Assembly (NCBI GenBank): GCA_945862235.1
Contig: CAMAYU010000007.1
Span: forward strand, 1 to 64,000
DNA length: 64,000 bases
Source: Schlesneria paludicola DSM 18645
GTDB taxonomy: Bacteria; Planctomycetota; Planctomycetia; Planctomycetales; Planctomycetaceae
Reading direction: 5' to 3'
Shown here: positions 8,546-16,795 of the stretch, piece by piece
Numbering within the stretch: the first letter of the stretch is position 1
Layout of the letters: every line of letters starts with the position of its first letter
The notes under the pieces: generated by a model
Told to the model about the DNA's origin: nothing
The model's input: only the letters and a program-made list of their open reading frames with translations
Database searches by the model: none
Position numbers and translations under genes: made by a program

Positions 8546-9772
8546 TCACAGAACGCCCGTGTTGTAGTCCTTCGTTTCGGCCGTGTACTTCTCGTAGTAG
8601 TCGGCGATTTGCGAATCGACATCGAAGAGGTAGGCGAGCAGTGCGGCTCGGACCCACATGCCGTTGCGAGCTTGTCGGAAGTAGAAGGCGCGCGGATCGG
8701 CGTCGATGCTCGTGGGGATCTCGCCGAATTCCTCATCGCGCGGGAACGGATGCAGGATCGCGGCGTAGGGCTTCATGCGGGCGACGAGCTTGGAGGTGAG
8801 CCGATACGGGTTGAAATCGAGGTTGGCGAAGTCGGCTTCGTCCTCGGGCGAATTGTGTTCGCGTTGCAGCCGCGTCATGTAAAGGACATCCAGGTTCTCG
8901 ATCACCGACGACGAGCCGCACGGATCGTCGAACGTGGAGAACTCGCGGACCTCGGCCTTGCGGTCGATCAGGAGCGACTTCATTTCGGGAGCGATCCGCA
9001 GCTTCGGATGGGGTGGCGAGACGAAGTACATCGACATGTCGTCGTACAGAGTCAACAACCGCGACAGCGACCGCACAGTGCGGCCTCGTCGCACGTCGCC
9101 GCAAAATCCGATCTTCTTCCCGCCGATGCCGCGTCGCAGGCCCGGCTCGGTCTGACGCAGCTCTTCAAACCACGTCCATTTGCTCGAGTCCTTCGGGTGA
9201 TCGAAGGTGAGCGCCCGTTGGATCGTGTAGATATCGAGCAGCGCCTGCGTCGGGTGTTCGTCGGCACCGGCACCGGCGTTGATGATTGGGACACTGCGCC
9301 GCGAGGTCTCACCCAGATCGTTCATCAGGTACGCGCAGCACTCGGCGAATTGAGGCTGATTGCTGCGCATGATGACGATGTCGAAGTAGCTGCTGAACAT
9401 CCGCATCGAGTCAATCGGAGACTCGCGTTTGGACTCAGACGATGTCTTCGGGTCGCGAACTTCCGCGCACGAGACGCCGAGTAACTGACAGGCTGACATG
9501 AATGACAAGAACGTGCGCGTCGAAGGTTGCGTGAAGTAGAGCATCGCCTTGATGTGCGGCAGCAACTCGCGCAAGAACCGGCAGCCGTCTTTCGACTTGT
9601 GGACCGTGCGAATGCGGTCGGCGGTGCGAGTCACTCGTTCAAGAATCCCGCGTGTAAACTGGTCGGCGAAGATCACATGCCGCAGTCGTTCGCCCGTTTG
9701 CAGCTCGGGAATCTTCACGTTGATCGGTCGAGACAGGCGCGACTCGTAGTCGTAGAACTGCTCTTTCTTCAC
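8546..9772 (-). CDS. pyrB: Aspartate carbamoyltransferase catalytic subunit
   Basis: A 408-residue protein. It makes N-carbamoyl-aspartate from carbamoyl phosphate and aspartate, the first committed step of pyrimidine synthesis. Visible signatures are STRT (carbamoyl phosphate), KRESPIDSM, HPTQALLDIYTIQ, GDVRRGRTVRSL, YMTRLQREH and HPFPRDEE...ARNGMWVRAALLA. All align well with E. coli PyrB, more so than with ornithine carbamoyltransferase. It is about 100 residues longer than usual through an N-terminal extension, an insertion before GKKIGFCGDV and a C-terminal tail. STRT is followed by Phe where Arg is usual. The start is GTG at 9772 with GAAGGGC upstream. No pyrI or pyrC is adjacent. Confidence 0.9.
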   Translation of the reverse strand: MKKEQFYDYESRLSRPINVKIPELQTGERLRHVIFADQFTRGILERVTRTADRIRTVHKSKDGCRFLRELLPHIKAMLYFTQPSTRTFLSFMSACQLLGVSCAEVRDPKTSSESKRESPIDSMRMFSSYFDIVIMRSNQPQFAECCAYLMNDLGETSRRSVPIINAGAGADEHPTQALLDIYTIQRALTFDHPKDSSKWTWFEELRQTEPGLRRGIGGKKIGFCGDVRRGRTVRSLSRLLTLYDDMSMYFVSPPHPKLRIAPEMKSLLIDRKAEVREFSTFDDPCGSSSVIENLDVLYMTRLQREHNSPEDEADFANLDFNPYRLTSKLVARMKPYAAILHPFPRDEEFGEIPTSIDADPRAFYFRQARNGMWVRAALLAYLFDVDSQIADYYEKYTAETKDYNTGVL

Positions 9773-9882
9773 GGCGGTTGCCCTTCACTGCTGAGTGCTT
9801 TTGCTTCGAGAACCTGAGTGCCACACGGCCAACTCATGCTCGCGTCGGGGACCAAGCCACCTCAATTTGCGAGGGCTGATAA

Positions 9883-9917
9883 CAAAAAATCCCGCCGCGA
9901 CTTCTGTCGGGGCGGGA
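9883..9917 (-). terminator. Rho-independent terminator for the Gfo/Idh/MocA gene
   Basis: TCCCGCC-G-CGAC / GTCG-G-GGCGGGA forms a strong stem at 9890-9917. On the minus strand it is followed by TTTTTTG. It lies about 50 bases beyond the stop of the oxidoreductase gene at 9970. Confidence 0.8.
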
Positions 9918-9969
9918 GTATATCAACCGGTTTGACGCGGGGCATTCGTCCCAGCAAGCACGATCACTT

Positions 9970-11334
9970 TCACAGCCACTTCGGCTCGAAGCCCTTGCGG
10001 TAGGGTTTGGTCAGCAGGGCGTTGGCCTTCGCGTTGTTGGTGATCGTTCCCTTGGCGGCGTCCCACAACAGGGTTTCGCCGGGGAGTCGGATCGCGACGG
10101 TGCCAAGCAACACGGTTTCGGTCAGCGGCACGGCGTAATCGAAGTGCGAGGTCGTGTGATCGGCACCTCGGCAGGCATCGGCCCAGCTCACGTAGTGGTC
10201 GCGTGCGGGAACCTCTTCAATCTTGAAGTCGGCAAACTTTTCTTCAGGGAAGAGTTTCGGAGCCGCGACGTGCGGGATCACCAACGTTCCCTTCTCGCCA
10301 ATCAGGACCGAGCCGGACGCGGGGAGCTTGTAGCTGGCGGGCAAGCCGTGGGATTCGCTCGATGGGAAGTGGCCATCGCCGTCGTACCATGTCACTTTGA
10401 TGGGGCCAGCCACGGTCAGCTCGGTCGCGGGGAACTCATACGAAACCTTCGACTTCTTGTACCAGACCTCGCGGTTCATCGCGGTCGCCTCGGCAGTCAC
10501 CTTGAGCGGTGACGACAGCTTCAATGCCATGCTGACCGGGTCGAGAATGTGGCAACCGAAGTCGCCGAGCTGACCGTTCGAGAAGTCCTGCCAGCCTCGC
10601 CAGTTGAACGAGTGATAAATCTTGCCGACGTAGGGTCGTTCGGGAGCGACACCCAGCCACTCGTCCCAGTGAACCGTGCTCGGCACCTCGTCCTTCGTGG
10701 CGGGTCGATCATCGGCGAGGATCCAACCCATGTGGCCGCTCTGCCACGCATGGACTTCCTTGACCTTGCCGATCGCCCCGTCATGCACCAGCTTCACGGC
10801 CGTCCGATAGAACTGGTGCGATTGAATCTGGTTCCCCATCTGGGTGACGACCTTGTACTTCGTCGCAGCCAGTCGCATCTGACGCGCTTCGTGAACGGTG
10901 TGCGTCAGCGGCTTCTGACAATAGACGTGCTTGCCGAGCTGCATTGCGGGCAGGGCAATCGGCGCGTGCATGTGATCGGGGGTCGAGACAATGACCGCAT
11001 CGAACGCTTTTTGATTGGCATCGTCGAGCAGCTTGCGGTAGTCGGTGAACTTCGCGGCCGACGAAATTTTCTCGGCCGCTCGCCCCAGATGAACCTGCGA
11101 TTCGTCGATGTCGCACAGCGCCACGACGTTCACATTCGGGCTCTTCGCCACTTGCGTGAGGTCATCCCAGCCTTTGCCTCCCGTCCCGATCGACGCCACG
11201 TTCAGCCGTTCATTCGCGCCGTACACGCGACTCCAGCTGGAAGCCGACCAACCGATGGCCACGCCCCCCACAAGAGTCTGCTTCAGAAAATCGCGCCGCG
11301 TGGAAGTGGAACGTGCTGAGGTTGAGTGCGTCAT
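9970..11334 (-). CDS. Tat-exported Gfo/Idh/MocA family oxidoreductase
   Basis: A 454-residue protein. The track ORF starts at 11391, but the ATG at 11334 has GGGAAAG upstream and places a twin-arginine signal near the N-terminus (STRRDFLKQTLVGGVAIGWS). The Rossmann motif is degenerate (VASIGTGGKGWDDL) and is followed by VVALCDIDE. Middle motifs (VIVSTPDHMHAPIALPAMQ, GKHVYCQKPLTHTVHEARQM) are typical of planctomycete members, with EKPL altered to QKPL. The substrate is unknown; such proteins usually act on sugars or inositols in the periplasm. No DUF1080 or sugar isomerase partner lies nearby. Confidence 0.9.
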   Translation of the reverse strand: MTHSTSARSTSTRRDFLKQTLVGGVAIGWSASSWSRVYGANERLNVASIGTGGKGWDDLTQVAKSPNVNVVALCDIDESQVHLGRAAEKISSAAKFTDYRKLLDDANQKAFDAVIVSTPDHMHAPIALPAMQLGKHVYCQKPLTHTVHEARQMRLAATKYKVVTQMGNQIQSHQFYRTAVKLVHDGAIGKVKEVHAWQSGHMGWILADDRPATKDEVPSTVHWDEWLGVAPERPYVGKIYHSFNWRGWQDFSNGQLGDFGCHILDPVSMALKLSSPLKVTAEATAMNREVWYKKSKVSYEFPATELTVAGPIKVTWYDGDGHFPSSESHGLPASYKLPASGSVLIGEKGTLVIPHVAAPKLFPEEKFADFKIEEVPARDHYVSWADACRGADHTTSHFDYAVPLTETVLLGTVAIRLPGETLLWDAAKGTITNNAKANALLTKPYRKGFEPKWL

Positions 11335-11525
11335 GAAAACTTTCCCGAAACAGGAGAGAGAACGAAGTCCGGAACCAATCGACGATGTCATGCCCGAGCA
11401 TCAGGCAAACGACCGCGACCGCGTGCAAGAACGGTAGTCGGACCCATCGGGGATTACAAATCGACCAGTAACTCATTCTGTCGCGAGCCGCATGACGCCC
11501 GTTGTTTGGAGTGACGACGCTGATC

Positions 11526-11559
11526 ATAAAAAAGTCCAGCTTTCAGAAAAGCCTGACTT
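11526..11559 (-). terminator. Rho-independent terminator after the EF-G-like gene
   Basis: On the minus strand, AAGTCAGGCTTT / AAAGCTGGACTT pairs (stem 11532-11559, small internal loop) and is followed by TTTTTTATG. It lies about 20 bases beyond the stop at 11581. Confidence 0.75.
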
Positions 11560-11580
11560 CGTGGTGATTCTGGCAACGTG

Positions 11581-13692
11581 TCACTCATCGTCGTGCTTCA
11601 TTTGAGCGGAGGCGACGATCTTCTGTTGCTCGTGCGGTGGAACCTGTTCGTAGTGACTGAACTCCATCGTGTATGAACCTTGGCCACCGGTCATGCTGGA
11701 GAGGGCGCGGGCGTAGGTAGTCAGTTCGGCCAGTGGGGCACGGGCTTGGACAACGGTCATGCCGCCGGCGACGGAGTCCATGCCTTCCATGCGGCCGCGG
11801 CGCGGGTTGAGATCGCTGGTAATCGCACCGAGGTGATCGCCGGGAACGGTGACTTCCATCTGCATCACCGGTTCCAGCAGACACGGCTTGGCTTGCAGGA
11901 AGACATCGCGGAAACAGCAGCTTGCCGCCGTGCGGAACGCCGCTTCGTTGCTATCGACCGGATGGTCCTTGCCGAAGAAGACCGCGACGGCGAGGTCTTG
12001 AATCTGATAGCCCGCGAGGACTCCTTTCTCCATTCGCTCGATCACTCCCTTCTCGATCGCCGGGATGAACTGATTGGGAATCGTGCCGCCGGAAACGCAA
12101 TCGAGGAACGCGAAATTCAGCTCTTTGTTGTAGTGGTGTTCGCGCAGGGACTCGTAGTTAACGCGAGTGAACTCCGTTTCCGGGTCGATGTCGCGCGACA
12201 GCGGGTAGACGCGCAGATGGACTTCCGCGAACTGGCCCGATCCGCCCGACTGTTTTTTGTGGCGGTACGAGCCTTCCGCGCGGCCGATGAACGCCTCGCG
12301 ATACGGCACCTTCGGGGCGTGAGTGACGATGTCCACCTTGTCGCGTTTGTGCAGCCGTTCGGTGACGATTTGCAGGTGCAGGTCGCTCATTCCGCGCATG
12401 ACCATCTCATGCGTTTGCGGATCGCGCGTGATGCGGAACGTCGGGTCTTCCTCTTCGATCTTGTGGAGGGCACCCGAAATCTTCTGCTGGTCGGCGCGAC
12501 TCTTCGGCTCGACGGCGAGGCCGATCATCGGACTCGGGAAGTCGAACGTCGGCAGTGTGAAGCTGCGGTCGCTCGCCACGAGAGTGTCCCCCACTTGGAA
12601 TTCGTCCACTTTCGCGACGACCACCACGTCACCGGCATGAGCCTCATCGACCGACTCGACCTGACCACCCTGAACGTCGAGCAGTTGATGGACTTTGACC
12701 GGCTTCCCGGTCCGCATGTCCTTGACCATCGAGTCCTTCGTCATCCGGCCCGACAGAACGCGGATGAAGCTCATTTTCGAGACGAACGGGTCGATGCGCG
12801 TCTTGAAGACCTGCGCGACGAGCGGCCCGTCGTCGGACGAGCTCAATTCGACATCATCGCCGCCGCCAGAGGTCGCGTGTCGGACGAGTTCACCCGGCGT
12901 GAGAGCGAAGTCGGCCACGGCGTTCATCAGTTCCGGAACGCCCACGCCCGTCTTGGCACTCACGCAGAAGATTGGGATCAGCGAACCCAACGCGATCGCC
13001 TTGTTCACTCCGCCCAACACCTCGTCCGCCGACAGCGTCTCTCCTTCGAGATACCGCTCCATCAACTCTTCATCCGCCTCCACGATCGCGTCCATCATCG
13101 CCGCGCCATACGCCGACGGATCGACCACCGCGCCGTTCTCTTCGGCGTGAGATAGATTCAGCGTGCTCTTCACTCGCTTGAAGGTCGCCCCCGCGCCGCA
13201 CGGCACGTTCATCGGGATGCAGTTCGCGCCGAAGGTCTCTCGGATTTGATCGACCAGGCGGACGAAGCTGATGTTCTCGCCATCGAGCTTGTTGAGAACG
13301 AGGACTCGCGCGAGATGGGCCTTCCCCGCCAGTTCGAACGTGCGGCGCGTGTTGGCTTCGATCCCGGCGCCCGCGTTGATCGTGATGAGTGCGGTCTCGG
13401 CGGCACAGACGGCGCTGATGACTTGCCCCACGAAGTCGGGATAGCCGGGCGTGTCGATCACGTTGACTCGCACGCCGTGATGCTCGAAATGAACCATCGC
13501 GGCCGAGATCGAGAAGTGGTGTTGCCGGGCCTCGTCGTCGGTGTCGAGCTGACTGGTGCCGTCATCGACAGACCCGGCTCGCGAGCCGACTCCCGCCTTG
13601 AACAGCATCTGATCCGCCAGCGTCGTCTTCCCGACGGCACCATGGCCCACCAGCACAATGTTGCGAATTTTCTCCGAAGCATACTTGGACAT
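11581..13692 (-). CDS. Elongation factor G-like translational GTPase
   Basis: A 703-residue protein. The start at 13692 (MSKYASEK) is chosen over 13737 because AAAGGGGAG precedes it. GTPase motifs: GHGAVGKT (G1, about residue 16), DTPGYPDF (G3), NKLD (G4) and SAKTG (G5). Domains II-V follow, with the EF-G domain IV segment HKKQSGGSGQFAEVHLRVYP and a C-terminal SMTGGQGSYTMEFSHYEQVP. The divergence of G1 and domain IV fits the EF-G2/FusA-like paralogue group rather than the canonical fusA of the str operon, and no ribosomal protein genes flank it. Whether it works in elongation, recycling or quiescence cannot be read from sequence. Confidence 0.85.
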   Translation of the reverse strand: MSKYASEKIRNIVLVGHGAVGKTTLADQMLFKAGVGSRAGSVDDGTSQLDTDDEARQHHFSISAAMVHFEHHGVRVNVIDTPGYPDFVGQVISAVCAAETALITINAGAGIEANTRRTFELAGKAHLARVLVLNKLDGENISFVRLVDQIRETFGANCIPMNVPCGAGATFKRVKSTLNLSHAEENGAVVDPSAYGAAMMDAIVEADEELMERYLEGETLSADEVLGGVNKAIALGSLIPIFCVSAKTGVGVPELMNAVADFALTPGELVRHATSGGGDDVELSSSDDGPLVAQVFKTRIDPFVSKMSFIRVLSGRMTKDSMVKDMRTGKPVKVHQLLDVQGGQVESVDEAHAGDVVVVAKVDEFQVGDTLVASDRSFTLPTFDFPSPMIGLAVEPKSRADQQKISGALHKIEEEDPTFRITRDPQTHEMVMRGMSDLHLQIVTERLHKRDKVDIVTHAPKVPYREAFIGRAEGSYRHKKQSGGSGQFAEVHLRVYPLSRDIDPETEFTRVNYESLREHHYNKELNFAFLDCVSGGTIPNQFIPAIEKGVIERMEKGVLAGYQIQDLAVAVFFGKDHPVDSNEAAFRTAASCCFRDVFLQAKPCLLEPVMQMEVTVPGDHLGAITSDLNPRRGRMEGMDSVAGGMTVVQARAPLAELTTYARALSSMTGGQGSYTMEFSHYEQVPPHEQQKIVASAQMKHDDE

Positions 13693-13819
13693 ACCGGCTC
13701 CCCTTTCGTCGAACGACAGTTGAGTTTCCACCAGCACGGACGCGGAACAGCGTCACCCAGAACGGGCACGGCGGAAATTGTACGACCGGCTAACAGGGGA
13801 TTGCCAGTTCGTAGGAGTA

Positions 13820-13985
13820 GCCAGCAGGGCCATCGCCTTGATCCAAATAGGGTGGGACCAGCTCGCCTCGAGCGCCGGCCCCCCATCGGGAAACACCGAG
13901 AAATCATGGTGGGCCGGCGCGGCGAAACGCCACTGGTCCCAACCTACAGGTTACGCAGCCCCAACAAGGCGCTGGCCCTGAGTAG
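13820..13985 (-). repeat. Dispersed repeat, copy 2 (inverted relative to copy 1)
   Basis: Read on the minus strand, it begins GGGCCAGCGCCTTGTTGGGG and runs through TTTCGCCGCGCCGGCCCACC and CATGATTTCTC to AAGGCGATGGCCCTG. It is clearly related to 2160-2325. It occupies most of the 306-base gap between the EF-G-like start and the prepilin peptidase stop. Confidence 0.75.
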
Positions 13986-13998
13986 CCAGAGACATACT

Positions 13999-14919
13999 CT
14001 ACGGCTGGGGACGTACCGGGATCGCGCGGTAGAGGCGGGTGAGGCCGAGTAGCAGCACGAAGCCGCCGCCGCCGATTCCGGCGAGAACGGTCAGGCTGAG
14101 CCAGTCGCTGAAGATGACTCGGGTTTGCCCCCAGAGCCAGCTCCAGCGGAACAGGACACAGACGGCGGCGATGCTCAGCCACGGGCCGTAGGGCAGGTAA
14201 GTCTTGCCGGTGATCATCTTGATCAGGATGCCCACACTCAGCCCCGCGAGCGGTGCCAGCAGGAACACGAGGACGACCGCTTGCCAGCCGAGAAAGCTGC
14301 CGATCATCGCCATCAGAGTGACATCGCCGAAGCCCATCGCTTCTTGACCCATGACGCGCGAACTGACGGCTCGCGCCAACCAAGTCAGTCCCCCACCAGT
14401 GATGAGTCCCGCGCTGCTCCACGCGAGACCGTGCCAATGCGGGTGTGGGGCGTACCACGCGGGAATCATCGGACCACGCAGTTGAGGGATGGCGATCGAC
14501 CAATCGACCCACAAGTGACAGAGTTGGAGATCGCCAAACGCGACCGCTCCGAGCAGACCGACCAGCATTCCGGGGAACGTGATTCGGTCTGGGATCATGT
14601 AGCAGTCGAAGTCGATCGCCGTCGCGACGATCAGCAGCGACAGCAAGACGAGGTGGTAATAGAGCCGCATTTTCCGGCCGAGCCACGACGGCTGGACTTC
14701 GTCGGTATCGAGGACACGTACGACATGTTCGGCCCAGTAAAGTATTCCGAACAACAGCGCCGTGACCAAGATCAGCGCGGCGCAACGCATCCAACGGACG
14801 CGACTCGAAACGGCGGACAAGTTCAGCGCAGCGCGCTCCACGCGACTGAGCTGTTCAAGCCAACAGCTCAAGCCCAAGCCGATCAGTAGGCCAATCAGTC
14901 CCGTCACCAATCCACTCAA
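13999..14919 (-). CDS. Prepilin peptidase (A24 family, type IV leader peptidase)
   Basis: A 306-residue polytopic membrane protein with about eight hydrophobic segments. It carries the two catalytic aspartate contexts of A24 peptidases: ATAIDFDCYMIPDRIT and MGFGDVTLMAMIGSFLGW. It should cleave leader peptides of type IV pilins and the many DUF1559-type pseudopilins of planctomycetes. The N-terminal zinc-binding methylase region of classical PilD (CxxC pairs) is not evident, so methylation activity is doubtful. The start is a TTG at 14919 preceded by GGAG; an internal start is possible. No pilin genes are adjacent. Confidence 0.85.
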   Translation of the reverse strand: MSGLVTGLIGLLIGLGLSCWLEQLSRVERAALNLSAVSSRVRWMRCAALILVTALLFGILYWAEHVVRVLDTDEVQPSWLGRKMRLYYHLVLLSLLIVATAIDFDCYMIPDRITFPGMLVGLLGAVAFGDLQLCHLWVDWSIAIPQLRGPMIPAWYAPHPHWHGLAWSSAGLITGGGLTWLARAVSSRVMGQEAMGFGDVTLMAMIGSFLGWQAVVLVFLLAPLAGLSVGILIKMITGKTYLPYGPWLSIAAVCVLFRWSWLWGQTRVIFSDWLSLTVLAGIGGGGFVLLLGLTRLYRAIPVRPQP

Positions 14920-15019
14920 GGCGGTGTTCTCCAGCTAACGCGAGCGGCAGGAACTCATGGACCGGTAGGTCGGTGATGCGAACTCTTTCCACTTGCCTCC
15001 GCACTCAACGGACGACCCA

Positions 15020-16162
15020 TCACTTGCCGTCAGGCAGCGTCTCGGGCTTGTACTCGTGCGGTCGTTTGCGAGTGACCGTGGCCGACTCGATCTTGTCGTC
15101 CTTCTTGAGTGACGCCGCCACGTCGAGGCCCTCGACAATGTGACCGAAGACCGTGTGGCCTGACTGAGCATCGACGTTCGCGTTCAGATGCGGCGTGGGG
15201 AGGTGCGTCAGGAAGAACTGCGATCCGCCGGTGTTGGGTGCGGCGGTCTTGGCCATGCTGAGCGAACCGCGAAAGTGGCGGCGGGCGCTCTTTTCAAAGC
15301 ACTCGCATTTGATCATGTAGCCGGGGCCACCCTGACCATCGTTGCTGGGATCATCGTCAAGCGAGTTCGGGTCTCCCCCTTGAGCCATGAACATCGGGAT
15401 CACTCGATGAAACTTGATCCCGTCATACTTCTTGGCTTCGACGAGACTCATAAAGCTGGCGACCGTGTTCGGGGCTTCGTTCTCAAACAGTTCGAGCACA
15501 ATGTCGCCGCGATTCGTCTTGAAGAGGACTCGCGGGAGCTGTGCATCTCCGGTCGCAGCCGCTTCCGCGTTGCGAATGGCCTGCTCTTCCTTCCAGAACG
15601 CGACGTACTCAGCGGCGGCCTCTTGATAGCGCCCACCCAATTGCGGGTGCAGCATCTCAGCCTTTTCAGCTACGGCAAACGTTTCGACCGCCGTTGCGAA
15701 ATCGTGTGTGGCGAATTGCGAGACGCCCAGCACATTGACCGTCAGCATCGTCTTCCGGCCAGCGGCGATCAGTCCCTCGGCAAGCTGCTTCGATTCGTCA
15801 AAGCGATGATTTTGGAAGGCGGCTTCCATCACCGTCTCACCCGCGTCGAAGTTCTTGGGATCAGCGGCGTAGACCTGCGGAGCCAACTTGACCAACCGTT
15901 CGTCCAGACTCTGGAATTCGGTTCGCTTTTCCGTGAACTCCTGACGCATTGCGTCTTGCTCGTCCGTCGATTTGGCTTTGCGAAAGTTCTGCTGCAACTC
16001 GGTCAGTCGCGCGGCAATTTTCTGCCGCTGCGAGAACATCTCGGGCCAGCTCTCCGCCTTCGTCGGTTTGGCCGCAGGCGGGGCATCTTGAGAAAACAGC
16101 ACCGCGCCGAAACTCAGCGAGAGACTGAGCAGGGCGAGTACGGCAAATCGGCGAGTGTGCAT
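15020..16162 (-). CDS. Exported cyclophilin-type peptidyl-prolyl isomerase with N-terminal extension
   Basis: A 380-residue protein from the ATG at 16162 (GAGGAATCC upstream). The ORF-track start is 60 bases further upstream. A signal peptide (MHTRRFAVLALLSLSLSFGA) precedes a helical region of about 180 residues with coiled-coil character (QRQKIAARLTELQQNFRKAK). The C-terminal 180 residues are a cyclophilin domain: VLFKTNRGDIVLELFENEAP, FHRVIPMFMAQGGDP, FRGSLSMAKTAAPNTGGSQF and HTVFGHIVEGLDV. The catalytic FHRV arginine and the GSQFF motif are present. It probably acts as an envelope protein-folding factor. It lies 100 bases upstream of the prepilin peptidase on the same strand. Confidence 0.88.
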   Translation of the reverse strand: MHTRRFAVLALLSLSLSFGAVLFSQDAPPAAKPTKAESWPEMFSQRQKIAARLTELQQNFRKAKSTDEQDAMRQEFTEKRTEFQSLDERLVKLAPQVYAADPKNFDAGETVMEAAFQNHRFDESKQLAEGLIAAGRKTMLTVNVLGVSQFATHDFATAVETFAVAEKAEMLHPQLGGRYQEAAAEYVAFWKEEQAIRNAEAAATGDAQLPRVLFKTNRGDIVLELFENEAPNTVASFMSLVEAKKYDGIKFHRVIPMFMAQGGDPNSLDDDPSNDGQGGPGYMIKCECFEKSARRHFRGSLSMAKTAAPNTGGSQFFLTHLPTPHLNANVDAQSGHTVFGHIVEGLDVAASLKKDDKIESATVTRKRPHEYKPETLPDGK

Positions 16163-16208
16163 TGAGGATTCCTCAACCTGTGATCGGTGGGGCGGGGGAG
16201 AAGTATTA

Positions 16209-16366
16209 AGGAACTGGCTCAAAATAACTTCGCGATTTCCAGTCGCTCGTTTAAGCGTAAGCCAAAGGCGAGCGCGGAGGCGGTACGGAGTTGAGGCCCT
16301 GTGTTACCCCTCCGCGCTCGCGTTTGGCTTGCGGTTCAACGAGGAAGTTGTTTCGAGCCAGTTCCT
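16209..16366. repeat. Long nested palindromic repeat
   Basis: Outer arms are AGGAACTGGCTC (16209-16220) and GAGCCAGTTCCT (16355-16366). Inner arms are AAGCCAAAGGCGAGCGCGGAG and CTCCGCGCTCGCGTTTGGCTT. Together they form an imperfect hairpin of about 158 bases. No ORF inside is credible. It is one of two palindromes in the 633-base gap 16163-16795; the rest of the gap (16473-16795) shows nothing recognisable. Confidence 0.8.
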
Positions 16367-16380
16367 AAGCGGCACAACTG

Positions 16381-16472
16381 CCTGTTGAAAAACGTAGAGT
16401 AGGCGGCTCGCCGGCTTGCTTTTGTAGTTAAACAAACAAGCGAGCCGCCTGTGCTAAGACTTTTTCAACAGG
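16381..16472. repeat. MITE-like palindrome with CCTGTTGAAAAA ends
   Basis: CCTGTTGAAAAA at 16381 is matched inverted by TTTTTCAACAGG ending at 16472. Internal arms GGCGGCTCGC / GCGAGCCGCC pair as well. The ends resemble those of the palindrome at 60007-60150. Confidence 0.75.
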
Positions 16473-16795
16473 TTGGTAAGCCACGCCGTTTCACTCACCA
16501 ATCCCATTGCATCGCGGCTAGATCCAAAACGGCGGCGAGAGTGTAGGAGCCTGCCGGTGCCGACAAAAGGGACGAACGGAGCCTGTAATCGTCGCGAATC
16601 GTTCGCCGTTACTGACTACCCACGTTGCCGGGTATCGGCTACCTTCCCCTGCTGCGCTCGATACGCCGTCCTCAGGGTGTTTCGAGCGAGATTTCAAGCT
16701 TCGAGACAGGAACTGCGGCTGGGAAATGTCGGGACCGCTTCACGCCAAGTCCCGCGAATTCATCTTCCCACCACCGCAAAAACAGGGAACCGTCC

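Noticed and set aside
11680-13155. 491-aa plus-strand ORF opposite the EF-G-like gene
   Set aside because: Antisense shadow; the minus strand carries all GTPase motifs.
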